This document shows positions 27,126 through 38,573 of a stretch of 64,000 bases of DNA, in pieces. The position numbers and the translations under genes are program-made. Each line of letters starts with the position of its first letter. The first letter of the stretch is position 1. The DNA is from Gymnopilus junonius (Eukaryota > Basidiomycota > Agaricomycetes > Agaricales > Galerinaceae), in assembly GCA_015501075.1 (NCBI GenBank), contig JADNYJ010000079.1, positions 115,104 through 179,103 on the forward strand, written 5' to 3'. The notes under the pieces were generated by a model that had not been told where the DNA came from, did not search any database, and worked only from the letters and a program-made list of their open reading frames with translations.

Positions 27126-28178
27126 GGTTGGAGCCAGGCTCCTAGAAGCAGCGCTCTCGGCTTCGCTCGCTGATTTCTAGAGGGGAGCGCAGGTCGGGAG
27201 AACTCCGTGATGGCATCAGGGTACAAACAAATAGTTATAAGGTCTCGAGCGAAGCGAGAGAGCGGCTGCCACATTTTGGCACGGACTTCTCGGGCATGCT
27301 TTTTGCAGTTTCCATATATCATATCATATCATTTTCATCAATGTCATTTTGTAATCACTTAAGCCACTTAGCAGATGCTCAGGTGACCACTACACGTTAT
27401 GATGTCGTATACTCTGTAAGATAAGATGATCGCCTCATCCTCGCAAGAATTCATTCAATGTCAGTTCATATTTAAGTTTTCGTGAAGTGATTAATCGATC
27501 ACAATCAAGATGGACAGAATACTCAAGGCTTTCGAGTGCAGCAACTACTCATTAGCTGATTTTCTTAGTCAATTGCTCACTCTGCCAACATATAAAAACC
27601 AACTCATCATGCAGTGGACATCGGAGAATGTTCAGGATCTCTTGAACATCCTAATCTCATCACAGAGCACATCTTTAGGTACCAGGAAATGGGCTCTTTC
27701 ATATGTGCAAACCATCTACACTTCTCAGATACTTAGCCTCACTCTGCCATAAAGCCAGTGGATTCCACTTCAATCCAAAGAAGATGACCGAAGAGCATAT
27801 CAAAAAATTCAGTATTGCAGATACAGCTCATAACTTTGACAGTGATGCTCCGGACCTCTTTGAGTTGGTCAGATTACTCCTTTGTGTGGATAAATACAAC
27901 ATCATAACGCGTAGTGGTCACCTGAGCATCTGCTAAGTGGCTTAAGTGATTACAAAATGACATTGATGAAAATGATATGATATGATATATGGAAACTGCA
28001 AAAAGCATGCCCGAGAAGTCCGTGCCAAAATGTGGCAGCCGCTCTCTCGCTTCGCTCGAGACCTTATAACTATTTGTTTGTACCCTGATGCCATCACGGA
28101 GTTCTCCCGACCTGCGCTCCCCTCTAGAAATCAGCGAGCGAAGCCGAGAGCGCTGCTTCTAGGAGCCTGGGTTGGAGC
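27126..28178. mobile_element. Foldback/Pack-MULE-like element: 271 bp TIRs, 9 bp target duplication
   Basis: 27135-27405 and 27899-28169 are inverted repeats of 271 bp with one mismatch. The ends read CAGGCTCC..GGAGCCTG. The 9-mer GGTTGGAGC flanks the element directly on both sides (27126-27134 and 28170-28178), as expected for a target-site duplication. Nine-base duplications with long terminal inverted repeats are typical of Mutator-like elements. The 493 bp interior holds a gene-like fragment (27510-27936) and no transposase, so this is a non-autonomous, gene-carrying element. The identical short frames in both arms are repeat artefacts. Confidence 0.82.
27510..27936 (+). pseudogene. Captured host-gene fragment inside the foldback element
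   Basis: 27510-27752 starts MDRILKAFECSNYSLADFLSQ and runs to SQILSLTLP. In the next frame, 27750 onward gives KASGFHFNPKKMTEEHIKKF and DAPDLFELVRLLL. Together they resemble the N-terminus of a large family of agaricomycete proteins of unknown function that I associate, from memory and with low certainty, with DUF6589-type proteins. One base seems missing at the junction near 27752. The fragment ends where the right TIR begins. It is probably an acquired and truncated 5' gene part. Confidence 0.5.
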
Positions 28179-28441
28179 TTGAATCGGCACCGCTGTGACA
28201 GTTGGCGTTCGGGAATGTCCGAATAACTATACAGAATTCACCGATCTCCGACTCGGCGTCGGTGGGCGCCGCGGCGCCACTCAAATGCCGCCCAGGCTGT
28301 AATTCACTGACTAGAAGTATCAATAGTTTGTACTTCCGTCTATCTCCAACCTCTTAAATTTATTTCATGGGTCGCCTGAGTGAAATACAAGTATACTATA
28401 GTGCCAGTTGGGTGTATCTACTTTCCACCGAAGGAATGGTA

Positions 28442-29432
28442 TCAAGGATAGGTTATTTGCACACTTCCATCTATTGATGCACTTGAAATGACAGCTATTT
28501 TGAACCCATCTGCCGAATCAACGACTGACGTCCAATTGAGCGTAGGGTGACCCCCATCTTGGGTGGCGATGTTGATGTTGGCCATCATTGTCGATCCAGT
28601 GGGTAGGTCTGACGGACCTGATGCAGTATAAATCTCCAGAGCTTCGTATGCGTAGTTGAAGACCTCGCTCGTTCCGATATAGAGTGATGTGCTCGGAATA
28701 CCAGTGAATACTGCTTCCCACAGGTATTCCAGGTTAGATCCACTGCCTTCCGTTCCTTCGTAAGTCATGACACCGGTGATGTTTTGACCTGCTTCGACCT
28801 GGGCAGGGACGGTATAATATGTATGCGAACCAACGATATACCACGAGGCGGCAGCCCAATAGTTTCCGCCTCCAGCTGGAGTAGCTCCGAATTGGAGTAC
28901 AGGTTGAAATATACCATCGAAAGAGTTGGGAACGAGAGCGTTGAAGATGTAAAGGATCTGACCATCTGCAGTTTTGGGAACGGGAGGCACCACCCAAGAG
29001 GTGGAGAAGGATCCGATATTACTTTTTCCAGCGTTCTTCCAGTAGGAATAGGCGACGTATCCTGAGCTCAAGGCACGAGGGGCAATGGAGGTTGGGGTGG
29101 CGAATACATTGGTACCGGAGAAATGTTGGTCACGAACGGGAGCAGAGTGAAGGATGCTACCGTCGCAGCTACCAGCTGGACTTCATTGAGACGATGATGT
29201 ATCCGTGCACCCTCCGGTACAGAATGGATGTTTGCTCTCGGGAATAGACCGGCAGGAGTGGCGACTAGCTCGTCAGAAGCAGGCTAGTCGGAAATTTTGG
29301 AAATTTGATACTGTCAATTGCTACGAATAAGAAACCAGGGTGAATACACATACCAAACCGACTGGGGTTGCAACACCGCGTAAGGTATGAAGAGCCAAAA
29401 AGGCACAAGTAGCCAAGGATTCGCAGCGACAT
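28442..29432 (-). pseudogene. Secreted protein of unknown function, copy 2, two apparent frameshifts
   Basis: Same family and exon layout as 23559-24538: exon 1 29432-29354, exon 2 29283-28442. The mature domain is well conserved (GYVAYSYWKNAGKS, LYIFNALVPNSFDG, QPVLQFGATPAGGG, YYTVPAQVEAGQNITGVMT). In the signal peptide exon the frame changes after MSLRILGYLC; the continuation AFLALHTLRGVATPVGL is in another frame. At about 29165 one base is missing: NEVQLVA is followed by DGSILHSAPV in another frame. Both are single-base losses. It is either a young pseudogene or an intact gene with base-call errors; the domain shows no stop, which favours the latter. Confidence 0.6.
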
Positions 29433-31024
29433 TATACCTGTTTCAAGCCAGCTACAGAATGATTGCACTCAGAGATATTAACGCTTACTTTTCCACTGAT
29501 ACGAAATTGCGGGCGATGATGATTCCGAACAATCTTCCCTTTCTTCACTTTAAAAAGTCGTAGAGAAGAGTAAATCTCCGACATAACGCAGACTGCAAAT
29601 TATCCAGTGACAAGTAGGTCTTTCAAGAATTGTTCGAGAAAGGATTGACGCAGAGCATTTGGACGCTGACCAAAAGAGTTCGATTGGCGCATGGATAATC
29701 GAACTCCATCCGGCGCGACCTGGATCGAATCTATGCCAAGCATCAGTGCGGGTCCGCTGATGAGCATGAGGGGTGATAGATAGACGGCCCGACACCTGTG
29801 GATCCGAGAACTTTTGAACGGAAACAAAAGGCAGGCATGGGAGCTTTAATGCATACGTTACATAACATGTCCGAACTTCTTCAAGTTACGTGAAATGCTG
29901 AGCGCGTGAGCGACCTAGGTGACGTGACTCTGAAATAGAATGTATTAATCCAGTAACAGATTCGCATGCCCAAGACACGAGGTTTACCCAAAGCAATAGA
30001 AAGCAAAAATACCCGCCTCTCCATACGCCCTTGGCAGGCGGTGCTCTGCAGATTTGATCAAAAGCATCTAAGGAAAACGTAAGGAAGCATATTAATCCTC
30101 CGCGGTTTAGTTGTGTGGCTGGTGTCATGTAAGTCAGATAAGTCGGCCTTGCTACCCAGCTCTGGTTAGATTGACGTGGCAAAACTCCGAGTATGAGGAA
30201 GCAGAATTTGACTTACTTGGGATGAAAGACAACCGAAAAGAAGAAACTAGAGTGGAGACACAACAGACATATGTATTCTAGGCCGGAAATTGGATGATGA
30301 AGAGGTACTTCGTTGTTAGAGCGCAGATATTTCCGTCAGAATATATTACCAGATTAGTACAAGCAGTCTTTGAGCATACGAGATGCGGGAGTTGAGGACA
30401 GTGCCCGTGAATCATCATTGCGATGACATAGCCTGAGCTCAGTCGAGGCTAGCTTCTGATGATCCGAATATTGTGAAGAGCTTCACTGGCAGGTTACAGG
30501 CGGTGGCCATCCTTTTTCTCGTTGGCAGTCTTTAGCAAGTCGTTAGAAGATTCCGAAATAGATACAAGATAGGTAAGTAGCTTGTAAGTATCTGTGTGGA
30601 AACTGAGAAGAACCGTCGTGTGAGTCGTGTCGTGACGCTGTCTGTTACTTGTCAGTCGATGCGTATGTCTTATGCTGAGGAGGTAGCCAAATAAATTAGA
30701 CGCGTGACGCGTGATCCGGTGATCGACCAATTTTAATTTTAAATTTCTGTCCTGGTCCAGGTCCGAGTCCCAACCTCGTCGACGTCAATCTCCTCCGCTA
30801 CGTATCCCTAATAGTAATGACCTTAGCTGAGTTGCTACGGCGGTTGTATATCCTTGAAGCTTTGAAGTAGAGTTCTTGTGCATCCCTTTCCCTTGCTTCG
30901 TTCTAACGCCATGCGTATTATTATCAAGTAAGTCAAATGTTCCAAAGCTAGATGTCATTCGGTAAATACTGATACAAAGACACCTCAAAACCAACCTTAT
31001 TGTTCTTATCGCTCCCTACAACTC
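29433..31024. other. Intergenic region, no gene recognised
   Basis: About 1.6 kb upstream of the secreted-protein copy 2 and downstream of the glucuronoyl esterase. No supported gene. Confidence 0.4.
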
Positions 31025-32497
31025 TCAGCTAAGGGTGGGCACGGTCCAGTCGATCCAACTGGAAGCTACAAATCCAAGGTTGTTCGCACCGTCCGTCTTG
31101 AGGAAGTTGGTGTTGGTCGATTGACCCTTCAAGAACTTGTTGACGTAGGCGTCGAGGTCGCCCTGCTCGCTGGATGGGAAGGCACAGTGGGCGTGGTTAC
31201 CCACTTGTGAAACGCCCATGTGATCAGCGATACCAAACGCCTGCCAGACCTTGTTGGCCGTCGTCATACAGCCCCACACGGATTCGGGACCAAGCCAATC
31301 AATACCTGTGTTGTCGATTACGAGCAGCGCACGAGGAGCAACGAGGGCGGCGAGCAGGTGATGGTCGAACGGAAGGACGTTGACCTGGTTTGCGTATTGT
31401 GCGAATGTTGTGGAGAACCAAACGTTTTCACCGACTATTTCAGATGCGGTTTGAGTGTTGACGCCAGCTTTCAGCATCGCGTCAGAGATGCGCCAGCAGC
31501 CACCTCCACCAGACCCAGATTCCTGAGGAATGGTGAGCGCAATACGAGGCTCGAATGCCCCAACAACAAGTGCTCCCTTGCCGTTCCTGGAGCATCCGCT
31601 CACAGCCAGCTTGCTGAGGTCGAGTTTGGGGGAGATTTGGTGTAGTCTCGAGGGCATCAATAAACACGGGCTAACGCCCATGCCCAAGCCATCATTGCGG
31701 ATGCTGAGGCGTTACTGCCGTACAGAGTGAAGAATTTACCTTGGCCACGGCTGGTTCCGTCATTCTGGGCAGCCATATCGTCGTTGTTGAATGTGATGAC
31801 TGCAACGCCAGACGGGGTAGGGATGCTCAAGCCGCCGATGGCAATAATGGCAGGGAAAGGCGCAGTGCCAGATGACGGAGTGGATATGGTGACAGTGAAG
31901 GAGATGGATTTGCCTTGGTCAGAGACGTTGATAGTGAGGGTATTGCCAGAAAATGATCCAGTGACGCTCTGTGGTTTACCCGGCAAAGTACCCAATTCGT
32001 AACGTTGCAAAAGCTGGCTTATTTCCTGCTGTCGGCAAGCAAAATCGGCCTTACTAACCACGCGAGTACCATTGAGGAACGTGAACGGATCTGGAAGTTT
32101 GGAGTTGGAGACCAAGTTGACACTGGCAGGGAGTGTGGGCATACTCCAGGTAGGGGTTGTAGTAGGCGAAGTGGAAGTGGTGGTAGGAGTGGTAGTCGGT
32201 GTGGTAGTCGGCGGTGTGGTAGTTGGGGTTGTGGTGGGAGGAGTTGTAACTGGCGGCGGAGTTGTAGAGGCGGTACCGGGAAGACACTGGAAATAGTACG
32301 GGTTCAACTGACTACAAAACGTTCCAGCAACGCAAGTAGTTGGGCCTGTCCATCCGATGCCACCGCCTGGATGCAAAGTCAGTAATTATTTTGCGAATTC
32401 CTCGAATTGCGGTTAACGTACATTGTCCCCATTCACTCTGTTGTGATAGAGCAGGGATAGCAAGTGCAAGGGCGATGAAGGTATACTTGAGAGTCAT
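31025..32497 (-). CDS. 4-O-methyl-glucuronoyl methylesterase (CE15) with CBM1, frame disturbed near 31620-31690
   Basis: Exon 1 is 32497-32422, exon 2 starts at 32366, and the stop is at 31027-31025. A signal peptide (MTLKYTFIALALAIPALS) is followed by a family 1 carbohydrate-binding module (QSEWGQCGGIGWTGPTTC). A Thr/Pro linker follows, then the esterase domain with LPDPFTFLNGTRV, catalytic Ser in GCSRNGKG, Glu in IPQESGSGG and His in GNHAHCAFPS. CE15 enzymes cut ester bonds between lignin alcohols and glucuronoxylan and act outside the cell. Between MMAWAWA and KLDLSKLAVSG the conserved stretch (IDALETTP) needs several frame changes within about 65 bp, so this copy may be inactive or locally misread. 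Confidence 0.82.
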
Positions 32498-33966
32498 TGT
32501 CCAAGTACGAATGATTTGACTTGTAGATTCGTCTACAATTCAACTATTAGATCTTACCCTCATTTTATACTGCGTAAGGTGAATCAGTGCGGAAAAATGG
32601 GCTCGTATTCCAAGTACGCGTGTGGGGAGCAACTTCGAAATCAGCTCGTATGCGTCGTTGCTAGTGCTCATGTGAACATAAGGCACGGTGTGTGATTTAC
32701 TCAGACGTCAAACAGTTAATCCGACATTGGCATTGAAGCGTATTTCTTCGTAGGTCCATTCCGCCTCGATGTATTGAAGTCAAATGCTAAGAAAGGCTTG
32801 GCGTGTAAGCATTTTCCTTTTGTGAGCGCCAAGCTCTATGCAAGTTGTATATTTCACCGTGATCTTCCCCAAAAATTACATTGACGTCGATGAGTTGGAC
32901 AGTCCACGCCTCTTCGTGTTGTCCAATACTTTAGGCTAGCCAAACCAAAATTTCTTTAACAATGAAATGATTCTAATGGGCTATGAACTTGGCGTTGAAA
33001 GGACCGATGAGCACATAATTCCACAGATACCAAATTCCCCCGATTCAATAGAGTCCAATCTCCATTCTGCCTTCGTTTTATTCATACAATCTTCCGACGT
33101 CGATATTGTCCGTATTACCACCCACTACATCGACAAAACTGACTGCGACGGCCCGTTCCGGATATTCCAACTTCTGTTCTGGGCGCTTCTTTGATGCGTT
33201 TCTCGTGCCACGCGATTTCCACGCGCCCGAACATCATCCGAAGTCAAGAAGGTTTTTGAACGGTGCCTGAAATGTGTCCTTCTGCGCGTAGTCCGACGGG
33301 CCGTCAATGCTGGATGCATCATCTCTCAAATACTAAGAGGGTGTCTGCCCTGGTCAAGATACAAGATATAGTTTTACTGAGATTCACTCGGACGTCGAGC
33401 TAACCTGGGTCGCCACCCGGAACATTTTCACTAGGCATGTAGTAAGGATTTTTCAATCGCTGTCTCTCATGGTCTACCAAGTCATCAGTGAGACCGGTTG
33501 TAGCTTCCTTTCGATGTGTATACTTTATTGCAACAGACCTCAAATTCGAAATAAATAAGTATTACTTAGGTTGAGCGCGATGGCGTCGTTCAAGTTCCAA
33601 GTTCAAGTACCTTCAAGCGAGTCACATGACACTGAGAGTTTGACAACAGCCAAACAATTGCAAGTTGTCGACTCAGAGAACCGCTAGTTGTTCTCTCCCA
33701 GGTGCTTCGAGCGTTTCGTTGTCTGGATTCCTCTAATTACTTCCTAAATAGTTCATTTAAATGTCGCAGAAAAACCATTCGAAGTCTCAGGTGTGTTTAT
33801 TCCAGTCGTTTTAGCAGATATTGCCCTTTTCATCTGATTTGTGGTTGGCTCTGATAGGAATCAGATAGTCGTACTAGTAGCAGAGGTCCGTGGGCTACCC
33901 TTTCACTTTTCAGTTAAAACACACTTATTTATCGATCCAGATCAAATTACGACAATTCCACAGGAT
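32498..33966. other. Intergenic region between divergent genes
   Basis: About 1.5 kb between the esterase and F-box paralogue C, which point away from each other. It holds the esterase TATA box; otherwise no gene is seen. Confidence 0.4.
32564..32569 (-). promoter_or_regulatory. TATA box of the glucuronoyl esterase gene
   Basis: The minus strand reads GTATAAAATG here, about 70 bp before the ATG at 32497, the same spacing as in both peroxidase promoters. Confidence 0.55.
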
Positions 33967-35812
33967 ATGACTACACATCTTTTTTCACTGCCTTCTGAGC
34001 TACTCATCCAAATCATTTGTTTGCTACCACGGTCCGACATTTACGCTTTCCAACTTACCAACAAATTTTTGTGTAACATCATCCGCAGCTCTGTTGACGT
34101 TCAATACCACATCGCGCTGACATCTTCCTGCAGCGAAGACAACCTATATTCTTCTCTTCCAATCTCCGAGAAACTTAGTGTTCTTAGGGAGCGAGAAAAG
34201 GCCTGGTCATTAATTAAACCTCGCTTCACCAAGGTAATAAATGCTCCGGACCATGCGTGGAGGTATCAACTCTTGGCTGGAGTTATATTCCTAGGAGATT
34301 TCGAGAGAAATACCGTCCATTTCCTCAGGCTTCCTAGTGATGAAAGCGATGAACCTCAGTGGGAAAAGATAATGACAGTTAGCTCAATTGTTGAGTTCTG
34401 TCCTGTGGTTGAGTATGATTTGATTGCTATCATGACCACGTACGTCCCATTTTTACAGTTCTCCTACGGTCTAACATGCCTAACATTGTATAATCCCCTT
34501 TCAGGACGCCTAAAACCCAAGAGGATGGTCAGATTGTTTATCGTATTGAAATCGGACTCCACCAATTATCATCCGGCAAGCCTCATCCTCAGGCGCGTGA
34601 ACACAATATTTCTGTCATGGATTCTCTGTCAGAGAAACCTGTTGTTTACATTCGAATTGTGGGCGAGAACCTCGCCCCAATATTCTCTTTTGACGGAGAG
34701 CAGGAAAAAAATGATCAGATATTTGTATTCAAGTGGAGGTCTGGCGAACTAAAAGAGGTAAGGTCTCGATATATTATGTGCATCTAAACGTTGTTCTAAC
34801 TTTTTCTATAGAAATGGCTTGCAGAGCACGGCAGTTCGGCCACCTGCCTCTTCCTCTCTGAGAACTTGCTGCTCATTCCAAATCAACACAACAATTCCCT
34901 AGATATCTTCCGAATCCCAGAACGACCTGGTTCATTGCCTCCGACTCCCATCGTCGTCCTCGACCTTCCTACACTCGCCGTTGGATATAGATATAGATAC
35001 ATATTCCCTCGAACAAAGCCGGATCCTTTCACTAGTCCGGCGTACTTTACATTCAGAGAGGATGAAGGATCGAATCGGCTCCTGTCAAAGAGAAGCTTCT
35101 TCCCAAAGGAAGAGGAGACAATATCTGTCTTCCAGCTCGTGGTCGACCACATATGGAGAAGAAGGACCATTTTGACATTCGTCATGCAGACAAGAGCTAT
35201 TTTAAATTTGGTGGAAATGCATTACGCCCACGATCAACGAGATCCCAAGGAATCTGCGCCTGTAATTCTCCCTTACGCCATCTGGGGACCTTCGGCGACC
35301 AGGTGGTTCAGTTCAAGTGATTATGCGAATACATGGGTGGCCTCGTCTTGGGGACAAAGATACGTTCAACTGAAGCATAACTTCGACGGCAATGGTGTCC
35401 CTATTATCGTGATGGATTTCAATCCCCGAAGTGTTCAAGATTGGCAAAGGAGAAACGGAAGAGGAGGAAACGAAGGTGAGCAGGACGATAATAACTGCGT
35501 GTGATAATCATGTAGACTGCAGTCCTGCAGAAGGCAACCCTCACAGAAAATGGTGTGTTTCCAGTCTGGACGTAGTCGAGCCCTTCGAAATATTCGCAGA
35601 GGATGTCCATGGTGGACTACCCTATGTAGCTACTGCTACAGAGACGCTGTATACATTTCACGGCTTGATGATGGATGACGAAAGGATTTTGGGAGTGAAG
35701 GTCGGTATCCACATAATCCACAGGGTATTGAATTGACGTGCCCTATGGCGTCCTTTTGTAGGACAAATTTTCCGGAGGTATTGACAGCATAGAAGTTCTT
35801 TATCTTGGCTGA
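33967..35812 (+). CDS. F-box family protein (paralogue C), intact, 536 aa
   Basis: Exons 33967-34439, 34505-34757, 34812-35475, 35531-35700 and 35762-35812. All five join in phase with GT..AG introns of 54-65 bp. The ATG at 33967 precedes an F-box-like FSLPSELLIQIICLLP; the open frame continues upstream without an ATG. Blocks shared with paralogues A and B are YDLIAIMTT, SLDIFRIPERP, WGPSATRWFSSSDYANTW, FEIFAEDVHGGLPYV, DDERILGVK and the ending IDSIEVLYLG. Unlike paralogue B it lacks the long acidic insert and needs no frame repair, so it serves as the reference for the family. Role inferred: SCF ubiquitin ligase adaptor of unknown target. Confidence 0.75.
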
Positions 35813-35971
35813 CGAGGTGAGATAAATTGATTACTTGTGGGGCATGATGAGGAAGATTTCGACTGGGTTTTTTGTCGTTAATACTACTTCTTTCTGTCAA
35901 TGCTGATCCATAAGGACTTGCGATATATGAGATTGTACATATTGTTACAAGACTGTTATTACAGAACATCT

Positions 35972-38206
35972 TCAGAGCGTGAAAATCTCCGTGTGCAGTC
36001 CGATACCTCCTAGTCTATGAGCTCGTCCCGAGAGCTTCATTCTAGCGACTGCATTTGAAGCTTCTCTTACCAAGCCTTCAGGACCGCTGGCGCAGACCGC
36101 CAATCCTCCTCCATCCTCAACCCAGCTAAGTTTGCTCTTGAGTGCATCTTCCTTTTCAAGCTCTACTTCAAGATCGGATGATATATCGGTCAAGGCTGGA
36201 CGTGAGTCAAGCTTCGCAGCGTTAGGAGGAGTCGTAAGATCCATGAGGACACGGTAAATTGAAGGGCGAACAACGGTGACATCGCAATTGGGAATTGGAG
36301 GCACAGCTTCTGGGTTGCACAAACATGTCACATAGATCGAGATGTGAAGTTCGAGAGGATTCTCAGATGCTGAGGATAATGCAGCGGCGTTGGCGATGTC
36401 CATGAGAGCAGGTGCAAACCAGTCTATAGAGCCTGTTGACGATATCAATCATTTATCATGAAAAACAGAATAATAAACACTTACCAAATGAACGCACACA
36501 CCAAGCGAATTCGATCCTCTTCGTGATTTCCCCATTCTTCCGCCCTTGTTTCACGCATCGCCCCACCAATATCGTCAAGGACACCCAAGGTGAAGGTTAT
36601 CCCCGAACCACCAGCAAATAGCAGCGCAGTCTCATGATTCCCGAGATCAACACTGCATCCGCCGTAAGGACCGTCCAACATGACTTGAACCGGGATTTCA
36701 GCAGGTGTGCTGCGCTTTTCTTCATGGATGTCGTCTTTCTCGCAGGCTTCTTGGAGCTCCGCTGCGCTGTCCACGGCGTATTGGTTCAACGCCTTGGACC
36801 AGTCGCCGATAGCTCGGACGCCAAATGACAGGCCTTGCGGCATGGAGGTGATGCATGAGATGTCAGGAGTAGCGGAGAAGATCGAGAGCGGGTGCGACTC
36901 GAAGACGCGCCCACGGAAAAAGACGCGCAGGCGGACATGTTGGCCTGCGATCCAGCCAGAGGTTGAATAGGGAACGTGGACCTGAAATATTCAATATTGA
37001 CGACGATATTGGATAGAAAGGAATATAACTGACTAGCGTCATCTGATTTCCGACCGGGACGAGAACGGCGTCTTTGATGCGGTGACGGAACATGCGCATG
37101 AGAATATCCAGGCCGTAAAAGGCTAATGGTGGGAAGATCCAAGGAGAAGCATATATGGTATGATAGCAAATGGTAACAAAGAAAGCGATAAAAGTCAGGA
37201 AACTGAGAAATGTTGAGCTTAGAGTCGCATCAAAGTTGTACTCAAGAAAACTTACTGGATGATAAAGAAAACCTCATAGCAGAATCGTCTGACGGGTCTG
37301 AGGGAAGTCAGGACAATAACGCAGAGGACAGCGAAAGCAGCGACGCCTGAAGCTTCCTTCTGCTGTGAAAGGATCGGAATGTTGTACTCCAGATGGTTCT
37401 GGATCCATAAAGCGCCATGAAGGAGTCCGCCAAAGAAGAGTGCACGTCCGGACCACCTGTGGATGAAATTAAGCTTCTCGTAGCCGTTTCCTGGACCCAA
37501 AAGTAAGGAGACAATCGAATTCTTCGTCGCGAAAAGGAACACGATTGGAAACTGTGCTAGGGCGATGAAGCCTTGATTTTACCGAGTATGAGACACGTCA
37601 GAGACGAAAGAAATGGAGAGCTTACCAGCACGATTGGAGTTGCTCATCAGTGGTGCATCCTTGACGATGCATACAACCACGACAGCAGCGTATGCCATGA
37701 GAATTATCACTACAATTCGTATTAGGAGGCGAAAACCAGTGACAATCATGATAAACCTACTTTGACCAGCGTTCAAGCCAAGACCAGGTAAAGTCCAGTA
37801 AAAGAACGACCCAAGTGTACCTAGAACGTTCTCCGTACGTCTAACTAGAGATTGTGACGTCCTGCGCTTATTACCGGCCTTTTTCGCTGAAGGAACGGTA
37901 ACGGCAGTATAGTCCACCCCAGATAAATCCTCGGAAATACCCAGCAAAGTAGAGTATGCTCGGCCATTTCGTATGGATCGTACGAGATGAGGCAAAGACA
38001 ACAGGATAAAGAACCCGAGAACAGGCGGCCATATCGTCGAAAACTTTCGTTGCCACTGCGGATCTACGACATAAGAGCTAGACAGAAAAGACAGGGAGGA
38101 ATGAAAATATGAATTAACGTAAAACAAGGCAGTTTTTTGGAAAGATAGCGTACTTGTATTGCTGCAATTCGACCGGGATGACTGGAGGTACCCCGGTGTC
38201 TGCCAT
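35972..38206 (-). CDS. Ferric/cupric reductase, NOX/FRE family transmembrane flavocytochrome
   Basis: ATG at 38206 (MADTGVPPVIPVELQQ); first intron 38153-38078; stop at 35972. Order: several membrane helices; heme-ligating His in NFIHRWSGR and GGLLHGALW; an FAD-binding HPLSI; NADPH-binding segments DGPYGG and FAGGSGITFTLGVL; and a C-terminal CASGPEGL. This is the complete set for plasma-membrane ferric/cupric reductases, which pass electrons from cytosolic NADPH to extracellular Fe(III) or Cu(II). One 51 bp intron near 37761-37711 has no stop and a length divisible by three, so either splice form stays in frame. It lies just downstream of, and in the same orientation as, a Ctr copper transporter, suggesting joint work in reductive metal uptake. 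Confidence 0.85.
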
Positions 38207-38573
38207 CGTAAGTCGTTGGAGTTGGAGATGCAAGTAGGGACCAGGAGAAACTAAAGACCAGGTTTCCGTGTGAGCGTAACAGTCGTAACGATGTGACTAA
38301 TCTTCATATGGTATGACAAAAAAACTTTTTGTTCTTGCCGGAAGCGGACGTCCGCTGCTTTACATGCACTGCCGTTGAAGTTTTTATGATTGAATTTCGT
38401 TTCATCCGCGCTTAGGGTGCTAGTTCATATGAACTCAGATGTGCATAATGATACAAGTTATATGTTGGAGACGAAGCAGAATTGAGCCGACGTAATACAA
38501 GCCATGAGTCCAGCTCTTGAAGGTGTTAAAAAGTACAAGAGTTACGAAATACACGTTCCGTTTATGAGGTATC

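Noticed and set aside
27098..28182. Identical 66-74 residue frames on opposite strands starting MIYGNCKKHAREV
   Set aside because: They are the same inverted-repeat arm read twice; no motif and no gene structure.
31174..32385. Plus-strand frames opposite the glucuronoyl esterase, including Gly/Val-rich ones
   Set aside because: Antisense of the coding region and of the Thr/Pro linker.
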